A stretch of DNA of 64,000 bases, from NCBI GenBank assembly GCA_947561585.1, contig CANNZV010001147.1:214799-278798 (forward strand), in the 5' to 3' direction. The number at the start of each line of letters is the position of its first letter. The stretch's first letter is position 1. Below the pieces are notes generated by a model. The model ran no database searches, was not told the DNA's origin, and saw only the letters and a list, made by a program, of their open reading frames with translations. Origin of the DNA: Caprella mutica (Eukaryota; Arthropoda; Malacostraca; Amphipoda; Caprellidae). Below, in pieces: positions 24,396-59,102 of the stretch. Made by a program: the position numbers and the translations under genes.

Positions 24396-25791
24396 GGCAT
24401 GGTAGTTAGGACAAATAGAAACATCTAAACTGTAGAAATGGATGAGGGAAATGAAGAGGTGGTTTCTGCCTTAAGAATTTAACAGTATTTAACCCTAGTG
24501 CTATAGCCCCAAAAACTGCAAGAAGCGTTAAAATTAATACAACTAAATTACAGAGAAATACCTAACTGTTGCAGTTAAGTTTTCTTTAATTTATTACATA
24601 ATGCAAAGGCTCTTTTTTCATCATTAATAACATGTTTTGTATTAACTATTAATAAAATGTAATTAACGCACGAGTAAATGACATTTGGCACAAATTTGCT
24701 TGAACATTTAATTATTTAAAAGGAAATCCCTTACAAAAAAATGTTTGTTATTATTTATTATCTTTATTTATGTGTCATGTAAAATGTTAATTCATTTGAG
24801 AATAATGAAATTCATGAAAAAAGAAGGGAAGAAAAAGAATTCAGCTAAAACTTAAATATTGTGATTTCCTGAAGAAAAAAAAGAAGAAATAAGAAAAACT
24901 ATCACACCAAAATGTTCGGTAGTTCTTAACATGTCTGGTAGTTCTTCACAACATGTCTGGTAGTTCTTCACAACATGTCTGGTAGTTCTTCACAAAAATA
25001 TTGGCTAAATAAAAAACACATTAATTCACTAGAGAGATAGCTAGCTAGGTATAATTAGTTAAATTACTAAATGTTCTTCATTTAACCCTGGTATGACAAG
25101 CAGGCCTCGGATGCAGTCCGTTTTGGAATATTGATGCATGATATGAATAACAGCTAATTGTTTTAGGTTGTTGAAACTTTGTGATATTTATTGTCTATGA
25201 CGTATTTTTGTATAGTATAATTATGAGTGAAAATAACGCAACATAATTTGTTCGATTTTGTTCTACACCGCTGCTGTGTCCCATTTTTCATCACACTAGT
25301 AACACCACTTGTTGGAATATTACCAATTTATTGGTGTAAATTACAATGTGATGCAACAGTTCATGTATTACACCAAAGTTCTAGATTTACGCATTGTAAT
25401 AAAATGTTAAAAAACTAAATACGTTTCATTATTTTCATCGATTTTGCTTAAATAGGTTTTAAGCTATAAAAATTCCGGATTTCCAACAGCTCGAGTCAAG
25501 TTTCAATAGTAAGAAGTTGATAATTCCTCCGGCACAAGCCCTCAGTCACTCTGGTACTACCAGGGTTAAAATATCAAGTCAGGTTTAGCTACACAATTGA
25601 AATGGTCACATGTCAAATCCCAATAGATATTGAAATTTTTAACAAATCTATTGGATAGCAATAACAATAGAGTCCAGTGAATTAAAATAATTAAATTAAT
25701 AACAAACGTCATCGTACTAAAGAATGCAATTGAACATTACAACATTCAAATGATTAAAAATAACAATAATATCATTGAATCCACAGGTAGT
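24396..25791. other. Non-coding AT-rich interval with a short tandem repeat
   Basis: At 24915-24995 the 22-bp unit ACATGTCTGGTAGTTCTTCAC is repeated about 3.5 times. The rest shows no exon, terminal repeat or RNA gene that I can support. Confidence 0.5.
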
Positions 25792-26146
25792 TAGGGTAAG
25801 TTACGAGATACCGAACAGTTCCACATTTCCAAAAAAATTATAATAATTAAAATAGCTAGCTATATAATAATTAAAATAGCTAGCTATATAATAAATAAAA
25901 TAGCTAGCTATATAATAATTAAAATAGCTAGCTATATAATAATTAAAATAGCTAGCTATATAATAATTAAAATAGCTAGCTATATAATAATTAAAATAGC
26001 TAGCTATATAATAATTAAAATAGCTAGCTATATAATAATTAAAATAGCTAGCTATATAATAATTATTAGCTAGCTACACACTTTTTCATTATACCTACAG
26101 TATGATCGAAAATGTGGAACTGTCTGATAACTCGGAACTTACCCTA
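25792..26146. mobile_element. Family A MITE with an internal 24-bp minisatellite
   Basis: Ends TAGGGTAAGTTACGAGATAC and GATCGAAAATGTGGAACTGT...ACTTACCCTA are the family A inverted repeats with TA at both borders. The interior, normally about 100 bp, has been replaced or expanded by the AAAATAGCTAGCTATATAAT-type array. Confidence 0.85.
25836..26075. repeat. 24-bp minisatellite, about 10 copies
   Basis: Unit AAAATAGCTAGCTATATAAT plus AATT, almost invariant, one copy with a single change (AAAT). The unit contains the palindrome TAGCTAGCTA. It sits wholly inside the family A MITE. Confidence 0.95.
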
Positions 26147-26307
26147 CTTTTGTCAAATCAAAAGCTAGCTATAGAATAAATTAGCAGAATAATAGATAGA
26201 TATTGAATAACTCTACACTAGAACTCACAACCAACTTATCGTGTATTAAATGTCTCTGTCACAATACTAATGATGTAAAGAACTGCAGAAATAGCCTTCT
26301 AAAGCTC

Positions 26308-27021
26308 CTATCTCTCTTTACTCATTCCCCATCTCTCTTTACTCATTCCCCATCTCTCTTTACTCATTCCCCATCTCTCTTTACTCATTCCCCATCTCTC
26401 TTTACTCATTCCCCATCTCTCTTTACTCATTCCCCATCTCTCTTTACTCATTCCCCATCTCTCTTTACTCATTCCCCATCTCTCTTTACTCATTCCCCAT
26501 CTCTCTTTACTCATTCCCCATCTCTCTTTACTCATTCCCCATCTCTCTTTACTCATTCCCCATCTCTCTTTACTCATTCCCCATCTCTCTTTACTCATTC
26601 CCCATCTCTCTTTACTCATTCCTCATCTCTCTTTACTCATTCCTCATCTCTCTTTACTCATTCCCCATCTCTCTTTACTCATTCCCCATCTCTCTTTACT
26701 CATTCCCCATCTCTCTTTACTCATTCCCCATCTCTCTTTACTCATTCCCCATCTCTCTTTACTCACTCCCTATCTCTCTTTACTCACTCCCTATCTCTCT
26801 TTACTCACTCCCTATCTCTCTTTACTCACTCCCTATCTCTCTTTACTCACTCCCTATCTCTCTTTACTCACTCCCTATCTCTCTTTACTCACTCCCTATC
26901 TCTCTTTACTCACTCCCTATCTCTCTTTACTCACTCCCTATCTCTCTTTACTCACTCCCTATCTCTCTTTACTCACTCCCTATCTCTCTTTACTCACTCC
27001 CTATCTCTCTTTACTCATTCC

Positions 27022-27046
<25 letters not shown>
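26308..27046 (-). repeat. 21-bp minisatellite spanning the PPM1L stop codon, about 35 copies
   Basis: On the minus strand the unit is GGAATGAGTAAAGAGAGATA plus G: codons G-M-S-K-E-R-stop. Unit 1 (27042-27022) is the real end of PPM1L. The 13 gene-proximal units keep TAG; most of the next approximately 21 units have TGG instead and read RWGMSKE without stop, with two units carrying TGA. Long ORFs on either strand (SLFTHSP on plus) are artefacts of the 21-bp period. Confidence 0.97.
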
Positions 27047-48567
<21,521 letters not shown>

Positions 48568-48834
48568 CGTGTTAATGAGCTATTAGTATAAATAGAGTTT
48601 GCTTCACTGGACACATTCGATAACGTATCGACGATATATGATTAAATTCGATTTCGTACTATTGAGCAAACTTTCAGAGAGCTACTCACAACACCACACA
48701 ACTATCTTCTAAACATCTTAAACGTCAACTGAAAGACCTTAAACTAAACGACGGAAAAAAGCATCAATGACCTTGATTCACATTTAACATAAAACGAAGA
48801 TATTTTGGGGTATTAATTATAAACATCTTGCATT

Positions 48835-49062
48835 TCCAATCTGACATGGTAGGAAAAGCCCTCCATTGACCCCCATTCTCCTTCAAGCAATTGGCTCAGC
48901 AGCGATAACGTCAGAATATAAACCCTCCATTGACCCCCATTCAACATGCATTTATCGCTTCCCATTAGCTCAGCAGTGATGACATCATAATATAAACCAT
49001 CAATCGACCCCCATTCAACATGCATTTATCGCCTCCCATTGGCTCATCAGTGATGACGTCAC
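48835..49062 (-). promoter_or_regulatory. Tandem CCAAT/CRE module upstream of PPM1L
   Basis: 270-500 bases upstream of the PPM1L ATG (minus strand) there are three imperfect units of about 63-76 bases. Read on the minus strand each has a CRE-like site (TGACGTCA at 49061-49054; then TGATGTCA; then TGACGTTA), a GAGCCAAT-type CCAAT box, and GAATGGGGGTCAATGGA. The best unit has both motifs intact. Promoter role is inferred from position and motifs; it could equally serve the divergent receptor gene. Confidence 0.55.
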
Positions 49063-49079
49063 AAAAGCTTTTCCCCAAT

Positions 49080-50528
49080 TCATAATTGTATCCTACACAA
49101 ATGCAGTTTATTATTATTATTTTTGCATGTATACTGTTTCAACATCAGTTATTCATTGATCATTTAAATGTTCTTAAGATTAGGGTATATAACACGAAAC
49201 ACCGGACTGTTTTTCCACGTTTTTCTACTGTTATTTTTCTTGAGGTATCTTTATAAACGTTAAAAGTTCTAAATGTAGACAAACTCATGCATAGGTAGTA
49301 GGCACCATGCCAATTAACATACATATGGCAAGTTCTTATGATAATTAAGGACAGAAGAGTGATGAACTATATTAGTCTATTATCATTATTCACATTATAA
49401 AGTTAAGCACTAATATGTCCTGGTTGTCAACAAGAAATTTATTGTATACATATATATATTAGGTATTCATAAGAAATTTGCATTCAAATTGTCAGATTAT
49501 GAATTAATTCTGATAGTGAGTATTTATCCTTAACAATATATCATATTTCATTTAAAATTCAATTTCCTTTTATTTTGTGTTTTATGTATAATCAAATGAA
49601 CTGCATTCATGTTATGCCTAATTTTGAATATCTTATAAATTGGCTGCGAAAACTTTGAAGCTCAGTGAATGACTCCTGATTGTTGTTAATTTTCAGCTCT
49701 TTTGACTCTTGCTGTAATTTGGAAAAGAACTTTGCCTCTCCGTCACTTGTAAATATTACGAATTTATAGAAAGAATAGTGTCAAGTTCCGAGTTATCGAA
49801 CGGTTGCGCATTTTTCGATAATATATTTTTAAAAAGTAGGCCTATATAAAAATTATTATTATTATATAAATAACGAGTTAAATAATAATTATAGTAAATT
49901 TATTCTCATGTGATCGAAAATGTAGAGCCGTCCGATAACTTGAAACTTACCCTATTTGATGCTTTATTCACATACATAATTTAAAATTAATTTCAGATAC
50001 CATGAGAAAAATAGAATCAATTCTATACATTAATGATAACTGAAGTATTTCATTTATTCAAATTTCGAACGTCATTCGAAATTTTATCATTCTTGATGTA
50101 AAACTAGAATTCAATTACAATTGAAAATAAATTTTATAGAACTGATACCTACTCGCAAGCTTGATAAAATTTGAACATTTTTCTCATCATCATTTATTTC
50201 TATTCCTAATAAAATCAAACCATGAATGTTTAATTAATGACTATTTCAGTCATCATTCATGGGGTTGGGAAAAGTAATGAAATAATTATTATGACAGAGC
50301 TAGGAAGCCGTATGAATGTTTTACTTCTTCTAGGGATTCTTCCGCACCTCATTCGCTCATAGTTCAGCTTGTAAATCAGTGATGGAATAAGGTTGGAAGC
50401 TGTTGTCCAAATTATTTAATTGTAATTGTAGTGAGAGGTTTTCTTTAAATGAAGTTCGTAGAATTGCTTTACATTGGTGAGTATTTGAAAGACTTCCTTT
50501 CAAAATGTGAATGTGATTTATACAAAGA
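49080..50528. other. Intergenic, no gene seen apart from a MITE
   Basis: Between divergent PPM1L and the CUB/LDLa gene. Holds the family A MITE at 49776-49954 and nothing else recognised. Confidence 0.5.
49776..49954. mobile_element. Family A MITE
   Basis: TA-bordered copy: TTCCGAGTTATCGAACGGTT at the left, GATCGAAAATGTAGAGCCGT and ACTTACCCTA at the right. Confidence 0.85.
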
Positions 50529-50532
50529 TTAA

Positions 50533-51136
50533 GGTCCCTTCCAGGTAAACATTTTTTATCGGTGTAATCAATGAGGCTAATGTTTCTTATCATTTATCTG
50601 CAGACCCCATCAAATTTAATAGCATATTTTCAATTATATATGATTTTAAAGAATTTTATAATAAAAAAATCTATATTACTTGTTCTACTTCCGACTTGCT
50701 AATATTCAGTCTGAAGAAAAATAATGTACACCATTAATTTTGTTTTGATTGTCAACTAGGTACTAGGTATAATAAATCTATAAAATATTCGTGAAAAGGT
50801 ATAAAAATGGACAAACTTATTATAGAAACGTTTATATACTTTAAGAAACAATTAATATCTTAAACGAAGCCCGAAAACGCATGGTTTGTTTATAAAATTC
50901 AAATTTGAAATCAAAACAAAGAGTGTACAATATTCTTCTTCAGCATCAGGTTAGTGATTTGAACAATTGTTGCACACAGAGTATTAAAAACTTTAAAAGC
51001 AAATAATAAAATATATACCTGCTGAACAAAATTGCATGGAGTTTGGCTCAGTTTGCAGAATAATGATCGCGTAGACCTTATAGTTCTATAATATTATGTA
51101 ATAAACTCATTTTTTCCCGGAGCCTGGAGAGGACCG
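50533..51136. mobile_element. TTAA-flanked MITE (family H), copy 2
   Basis: Bounded by TTAA at 50529-50532 and 51137-51140. Termini GGTCCCTTCCAGG and the complement of CCTGGAGAGGACC. Internal sequence (for example AAGAAACATTAG-type and CGCATGGTTTGTTTATAAA-type blocks) is the reverse complement of 11025-11604. Confidence 0.82.
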
Positions 51137-51325
51137 TTAAGAACATTTTATCAATTGGAAAATTATATATAACTATCGGTACAATTGAGATTGATGATGA
51201 ATCTATCGTATGTATACGAATATATATTTTCTATCATATAGGTATATGTAGAATATATCCTACGGTCCTACCTTCAAACAATTTAACTTAAACATATCGT
51301 TTATATACGGATCCTTCACTCATAA

Positions 51326-54300
51326 ATGTTAGATAGTCCTGTACTCTATTCGCTCTTCAAGTTCTCTAGAATAATATGTTTTCCTCACCCTCCACGGCCA
51401 GTAGCCGCAGTATTTCATTACGCAATAGTGAGTGCTGCGAAAACTGTAATCCATGGCGACATCTGCATCAGTTTCCCAAGTAAGAAGTTGTACCTCGAGC
51501 CAGGTACGAGTGGTCTGCTCTACGCCACCAACGTCACCTGGAACCAACGGATGAGACGGGCTAGTGTCCGGTGAGTTTTTGGGATGAAAAGATATATCTA
51601 ATGAGTAATGACCATTGATATTTGCTATATTTGAAAAAGTTGATTTTTTTATTAAATGAAATTTGAACATAAAGTAATTAGATATATCATTATATTGCAT
51701 ATTGGTGTTAATTATTAATGATCTTTCCGTACAGGCGTGAAATTGAGAAGGATGAAGTAACAGAACTTGATCATAAATGGATTCCCCATGAACCTTTTTT
51801 CTTCAAGAAAAAAAATAGAAGTGCTTTTGAATTATTTGAAAGACTATTTCCGAAAGTTTCTTCAATTCATGAAATTCTCAACCACAGAAATTTATTAAAA
51901 AGCTCAATTACTACAAATATTCCAATTAAAGAATTTGTAGAAGAGAATACCGAAAGAAACACAGAAGATATTGATGGAGAAGATTCAGAGATATATGATG
52001 AAACTTTGACGGTTAACTTGAACAAAAGTGTCACAGATGAAAGTGAGTTAAAAAGTCATATAACTTAATAACTTGGAACACAAAAATTTAAGTTGTATAT
52101 ACTCAATTTTTCGTTTTTTCTCATCAGGTATATCGGTCTCTGAAGTGGATGGAAACCAAATGGAAGAGGATGAAGGAGAAATTCTTACTAGTTCTCCAAT
52201 TATTGAGGATGATTCAGATGGAATATTATTTGAAAATCGTGACATTAGTAACTCTCAAAGGGATTTTAAAAGCTGTCGAGTTGAAGTATACACGTGTCCC
52301 GGATGTCACCTAGATATATCATTTCACGAAGTTCACTTACCAACTTGCTCTCATGATAGATCATGCAGGTATTTCAATCGATAGCGATTTTCTGTTTTTT
52401 GTGTTTATTTAAAAAAAATTTGATCTTATCCACAGTTTCGGAACTATGGTTTATGGATTTCTCTCTTTTTAAGATGTGATTTTGTCAAAATTCGAGAGCC
52501 CCCATACCTCCAGATGTCTAGAGCTGGCTTAGATGTTTGTGGAGAATTGAACATCAATCAGGACGGAGAAAGAAACACCAGCCCAATAAGATATACTACA
52601 TTGACTAAAGAAGCTAATATGGAATTCTTCTATAAGAATATATATTCACATAAAGCTTTTGTACTTCAAGTCACTGCCAGACGTTAGTATCAAGATATTT
52701 GAAAAGTTTATACCTTAGTATAAACTCTTTCTTTAAGGAGAGACCATGGAACAGCTTAATCTTTTTAAGTCACCTCCATAACTTTCTATTTGTGAATTTG
52801 TACTGTTGCAGGTTGAATTGACTGACCCCATTGCAATAATATCTGTTTCCTTTAGGTAACAGCTTCATAATTTCCAAAGACGTCTCATCAGAAGGTATCA
52901 TCCGATCTCCTTTCTTCCCTGAATTATATCCCACAGACTATTGGATCGAATATATTTTCATTGGCATCAATCAAACTTCAAAAGTCCGAATCAGTTTCAC
53001 TGATTTCTACATATCACCTTGGAGCTATATCGAAGTAAGTTATTAATAACTAAGTGTCCTGTAACGTCTAACGTGTTTTCACTGATAACAATTATCTCTT
53101 AACCAGATTCACGACAATCAAAGGACTCAGATGAAAGGATACAGTGGAAACATTTTCCGGCCTCCACCTCTCGTATCTGCTGGCAATAGATTCATTCTTC
53201 GATTCTCAGCCAATGGTGAAACAGATCGAGGTTTTAAATTCCACTACAATTTCATGGAATCTACTGAGACGGACAAAGTTATCAACAGTAGTGAGAAATA
53301 ATTTTTTTTATCTACTTTCTGATTTTTTAGATTCTTTTGCCAAGAAAATGACCTTATATAGGTCATTATATATATATATAGTCGTTCAATTGACTAAGAC
53401 TAAAAAGAATGGATTTTTAGATCAAATAACTGGTCCAAATTTATAATATATAAAAGGATTGTATAGCGTATTCAGGATTTAGTTTTTGTGGGGTAGTGAA
53501 AAAATAAGTACGGCTTCGTCTTCAATATCGGTGGCATTTAATTACTTTCTCTCTGAGTGGTATATACTCATACCTAGAGGTAGTCAACGAGTAAATTATT
53601 TTCTCTAATTTGAGCACTGATATTTGATCTTGCTACTTCGATTGCAGATTGTGGAGGTCTTGTTCCAAACATTGGAGGAACCATCACAATGTTGAATATG
53701 ACAAACATTGCCGACGAGTCTTCTGCTGAGATATACGACTGTGTATGGATCATTCAGCCACCGCAAGAGTACGCCATGAAGACACATTTGTTCATCAGAA
53801 TTCAACAGTTTGACAAAATGGGTACGTAGCTTGATTATTGATACCCATGAAAAAGAGTTTCACTAAATTTCTCTTACGTATGCAAGGTATATCACCATAG
53901 AAAATTTCACCACTCAAAATAAGTATTAAAATCCACACAGTTAATTACAGTTCCTTAGTTTCTGATCGTGTGATTATGTAATTATCATTGTTTAGAATGA
54001 AGATAAATTTTTTAAATTTATATAAGAAAACAATATGCATCTTCAAGTCAACCATAACTACTTTTTGTTCTCAGGCCTCAATTCGAATATTGAAGTCAGA
54101 CAAGGACTCACCAGTGACGACTATCTTCTTGAACGATTGGAAAGGACTGAGTCCAGTCAAGAGAATCACAAAGGACTGGAACATGTTGTTTCTTCTGATT
54201 CAGGATTTTACGTAAGACTAAAAGGATCTTTCCTGAAGGATTCACAGATGTCCATAGTGTACTCCTCCTTCAGTTACCTAGGCTGTGAGTATGTAATCAT

Positions 54301-57084
54301 TTATAAATTGAATGCATACGGAATTCACTCTGTATTTGACATATTTGAAGCAGAATCAATGTATACATTTTGATATATACGTACTTAGTATAATAAACTA
54401 ACAGAAATTCATATAAATAATTATTCTGTCCAGCATGCTACCCTCTCACGGACTTCAAGTGTCAAAACCACCGTTGTATTCCTAAAATGTTGAGGTGTGA
54501 CGGTTTTGACCACTGTTCAGATTCTTCTGATGAGCCAGAGTCCTGTTATCGGATGTACCCAGGTTAACTAGTTTCTCACGTGAATTTAAATTAGTTCCCT
54601 ATATTTCAACTTTAATTCAACTTACCATTCATGCTAATTTAGGAGTAGGAATAGAATTACATAGTCAAAGTATTACAAGAATTTCTCGTTGGTATTAAAT
54701 TTTCTTAACACTTTTTTTATAAATGATATGTCATTTCAGATATTGGAAAAGATGGGAGAATAAATCTTCCAATTTCTGCAGAAAACATAAGTTGGTTGTA
54801 CAAGAATACACCTAACTACTATTTTCCCTATCGAAGAACATTCTTGGGTGACCATCCGCATTCTGGATTGATATTATTCGTTTCTTTTCTCTGTAAGACA
54901 ATGGTGATGCTTATAATGCTGTTTAATTGGTCTTTGAATTATTAGATTTAATTCATGACACACCCGTTATCCAGTTATTGCGGTAGCCATAATTGGACTG
55001 ATTTGGTACGTCATACAAAACAGCAACCGAAATCAGTCCAGAAATACCAGCAGGAGAAGACGGCGTCAGAGATTAAGTTAGTAACGATTGATGAATTATT
55101 ATGATAGAAAAACATTAAAAAATGTCACTTATTCTTAGTTAGAATTTTCCCTCCCAATGTAGTAGATTGATATTGACCAATGGATTTCATAATAATGAAT
55201 GAGGTTTTTATTCAGATTCTTACAATGATGGTGTTGAAATATTTGATGCTTCTTCTGATGATCCGCCGAATTACGAGGCTCCGCCAGACTATGAACAAGT
55301 AGTGAAACTTATCCTTTCTGGAAATAATTTGAAGGTAAATCTGTAGATCAATCCATAGGGTATTTGAGGCTGAATATTATTAAAAGTTTGAGTATTGCTA
55401 AATACATAATTATTGTTTGTAGCTTGTTCGTCGTCCTGGAGGTATTTCTGCATGGGTTTCAACCAATGAGAATACCATAGAGCAGACAATGGAACTACCG
55501 CAAATCACAATGTCAGCTCCTGAGACTCAACCAGTGGATCTGTTGTCTGGAGAAGAAGATATATCTTTAAGAGGAGATTTAGATATCGAGGGAGTATCTA
55601 CCTCTTACATTCCTCTTACACCAACATCCGTTAGAGGATCCATGAGAAGTAACGTCTATAATGAAGGTACAAGATCTTCTTGGATGAGGAACAGTAAAAG
55701 ACGAAGACATGCATCTCTGGATCTTGATCGAAAAGCGGAAATTGTTCTCTGGGATCCGAACCATGCTTCGACTAGGTGCGATCTGTAATTGTAGTGATTC
55801 TTATAATATTCAGGTATTATATATAATATGTTTAAAATAATTTTTTGTTGCAGTGGTAACAATCCATCAATATCCGGAGAAACAGAATCACCAGTTCATA
55901 TACGTTACCACCCATCGACTCCTCCGCATCTGCCAGGACAATTAAGACGGACATCAATGGAATCTGTTGTCAATATAGAGTTAGATGACTATCCATTTCC
56001 TTATAATAACATAGAATCTTCATGTGACCAAAATATTTCTGTCAATGAGGATGTACAGGCCGATGATGACAATGTTTTTTTAGATGAAAATAATTATCAG
56101 GCAAGTAGTTCTGTGTTTGTAGAGCCAGATGTTGAAGATATTGTTACTGATGCAGATCATCAACAAGAAACTCTCGAAGATGAACACTCTGATAATAGTC
56201 AACACATGGAGTTAAATCCAACCTACGCTGCAAGTATTGGAAGTATACACACTAACAATGATATTCCTGACTGCACTCCATTGAGTGAAAATGATGAAAT
56301 TGTAATCCGTAGTGATGATTTCATCCGACCCGTACTGATAGCATCTATAAAAGAATCTGAAATTAAAAAGAAACCAAATGAAGAATTGCTCCCTCCATCC
56401 TACGATTCAGTGTTGAAACTAGTGTTAGACGAATTTTATGTTACCGACGAAACTTACGCTATAGACGACATGCAAAATAGCATTGGAGCCCAACTTAGAG
56501 CAAGAGCAGCTCGAGAAAAATTTCAAAATTTGTGTATTCGACCTCCTTGTTTGAGAGAAGAACGGGACAGATTCCAAAGAAAATTCAGAAGTAGTTCACG
56601 TAGAAAGTACATAACTCCTGGAACAGTAAAGAGGCGAAAAGCCTTACTCTTGAAACACCTTGAAAACTGTGACTGCAAAGGAGACAACTGCAAATGTTTT
56701 GGTGATGAAAAGAAAGATGTTTCTGAGAATTTGGATATTGGAAGCTCAGAAGTTGAAGACATTGAAAGTCGTTACTTGAAAGAAAGAGAAGAAGAACAAC
56801 AGCAATATACTTCTATAGATTGCCTTCTTCCAAATCCAGACGAAAATCTTGAATCTACCTCTATGAACACTGATGAACAAAACTATTATGATGAAGATTT
56901 AAATGTTCGGAACCCAGAAATGTTTGAAGATATTCAATCGTTTCCAGAAAATTTCCCTAAATCATCAACAGTAATTGACAATTCAGAGCTTTTGGCATAT
57001 AAAGGAAACGTTGTTGAAGAAGAGAACGAACTGAAAACGGAAATATATACCATAGACGCTGAGTCCTTTCACACTTACGTGTAA
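51326..57084 (+). CDS. CUB/LDLa single-pass receptor with PPxY tail (Culd-like)
   Basis: Fourteen exons: 51326-51570, 51735-52042, 52128-52368, 52474-52682, 52856-53034, 53107-53290, 53648-53821, 54075-54284, 54434-54562, 54740-54892, 54975-55076, 55216-55334, 55423-55775 and 55854-57084. All GT-AG and in phase; 1278 aa if the ATG at 51326 is right. CUB-like regions include [20 protein letters not shown] with the [15 protein letters not shown] end. One LDL-receptor class A module follows: [20 protein letters not shown], then [13 protein letters not shown] membrane helix spans exons 10-11 ([19 protein letters not shown]). The tail has [19 protein letters not shown] and [13 protein letters not shown], i.e. 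three PPxY motifs that bind NEDD4-type WW domains. The layout resembles insect Culd, linked to endocytosis; orthology is inferred. No clear signal peptide follows 51326, so an upstream first exon is likely. Confidence 0.82.
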
Positions 57085-57153
57085 ATTCAAGAAATTAAAT
57101 AACAAAATTTATATTAATTGGAAGAAAAATATACCATTTGCATAATATTCTAT

Positions 57154-57340
57154 TAGGGAAAATTACGAATTATCGGACAGTTCCAAAATTTGATGATATA
57201 AGAAAAAAAATATTTTTACTCGTTATTGTTATTGGTAACAATAACAAATATATTTCAATAAAAATAACGTGTTATAATGTTAAATCATTTATTCTTTATG
57301 TTATCCGAAATGAGGAACTGACCGATAACTCGACACTATA
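57154..57340. mobile_element. Family A MITE just past the receptor stop
   Basis: TAGGGAAAATTACGAATTAT to CCGATAACTCGACACTATA. It lies 70 bases after the stop codon, probably in the 3' UTR. Confidence 0.8.
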
Positions 57341-58573
57341 AATTCTACTATTAACAATTTGAATACCTCGAGTATGTAATAAAGCATATATCTGTATCTT
57401 ACTATATTAATCTTTCAAACTATTATTATTTTATATCTATATCTTCTGGAATCTTGTTTCATTCAGTGAAAATTTAGTGTATAGCTTTAAAGATATCATT
57501 CTATTTTTTAAAGTTACAGATATTATAATGGTGCAAACACAAATAATATACATACGATTAATGGTAAAGCTCGTATAGCGGACGATCTTTAAACGGACAC
57601 ACACTACAAAGGACGAAAATTGCCTGTTGTAACGGACATGCAGCTCGCTACAACATCCTCTCTAAATTATATGGTTTAAACAATATTCCAATTATCTAGT
57701 CATACGATAATTATATTCAGAGGCAATCTGATTTACAATCAAAACTTAGTGTATTGTTTTTCTAAATTTCGGTAATTTGATTTTGTTATCCTTTCACTAT
57801 ACATTTTCTTTGATTAGAAAAGTTCTATAGAAATTAAAAAGAGGTGTAACTATCCAATATTTTCAAGTAATTAATATATTTATTTTTAGTTGCTAATATT
57901 TCGTAAATTTATATGAGTAAGTTGTATGTATAAATATTATAAGATTTTAATTAAATTTTCATTTAATAATAATCTGAGATCGTTGACCTACATTAGCGTT
58001 TCTTTGAAATCCTGTTAAAGAAAATTTGCAAGTTTAAATCCCTAACTGAAGTAAAACCTCAGTCGTGCATAGCGTCCATTTTTCGGCATAGTAGACACTT
58101 TTTCCAGTACATGTATGTCCGTTTTATGAGTTTCACTTGTAATTTATATAAGCTTTCTTATTCAATTGTTTTTTTCATACAAAATATAGGTCTTATGTCA
58201 GTAGAGAGAAATGAATCCATTTTACTTTACAAGTATACTTCAATTATTTTCTGATAGTTCATTTCAATTCTGTGTTACTCATACTAATGAACTCTCTTCA
58301 TGAAGTTAGTAAATTTATTAATTTGTGTAAATTTACCTCATATAATTCAATATAAATGAACCATGTTAAAATTAAACAATAGAAACTGTATAGCATAAAT
58401 ACGGTATTTTAGTAAATGATATCTATTGCCTATTTATTTATCAATTAATCTCTTAAATCATTTTTATTCATATGGATATTTGAATATAAATGTCTATAAG
58501 ACATAGCTATACAAATATATAATACCTACATACATATTGAGTTAATTTCCTTCCATAATATGGATATTAGTAA
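57341..58573. other. Intergenic, degraded direct repeat
   Basis: Part of 57430-58220 (TTCAGTGAAAATTTAGTGTA, AAAGTTACAGAT, TACAATGGTGC-type blocks, AATGAATCCATTTTACTTT) is repeated in the same order at 59960-60180 with internal deletion. No gene seen. Confidence 0.5.
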
Positions 58574-58752
58574 TAGGTACAGTGTCGATTTATTGCACGG
58601 TTCCACATTCTCGATCATATTCAAAAATCTGTATAGATTATTAATAAAAATTAACTTTTAATATTTTAATTAATAACTATTATAGCCCACATATATTTTA
58701 TTTTTATATAAACGAAAATGTGGAATAGACCAATAATTCAAAACTCACCCTA
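58574..58752. mobile_element. Family A MITE
   Basis: TA-bordered, with GCACGGTTCCACATTCTCGA at the left and ACGAAAATGTGGAATAGACC then CTCACCCTA at the right. Confidence 0.8.
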
Positions 58753-58973
58753 TCTCATAATGTTGAATTCAGTATATTGATTTAGAAGAGTTTCTAATGA
58801 TCTATTATTAGTTAAAGTGAATAATCCTAACCTTGACCATGGGGGTGATTACGTGTATCTCAATTTATCTGCATCATCGGAACATCGTATATTAATGTAC
58901 GTTACGGTAAATACGTCGAGATTCTTTTTAGGGAATGTCCGACGATAGACGATAGACTATAACCCAGGCAGCA

Positions 58974-59070
58974 AGGATTTATTCCTGGGATATTAAGGGA
59001 ATACCCTAGGAATATATACTTCTTCCCAGGGTTATTCCCTTAATATCCCAGGAATAATGCTTAATACCTG
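58974..59070. repeat. Short palindrome TCCTGGGATATTAAGGGAAT
   Basis: CTGGGATATTAAGGGAATA at 58985 pairs with TATTCCCTTAATATCCCAG at 59033. CCCAGG motifs occur at both outer ends. It directly precedes the 42-bp array. Confidence 0.7.
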
Positions 59071-59102
59071 GGAAGTGTTTAAATGTCTAATAGATTGTTT
59101 TA

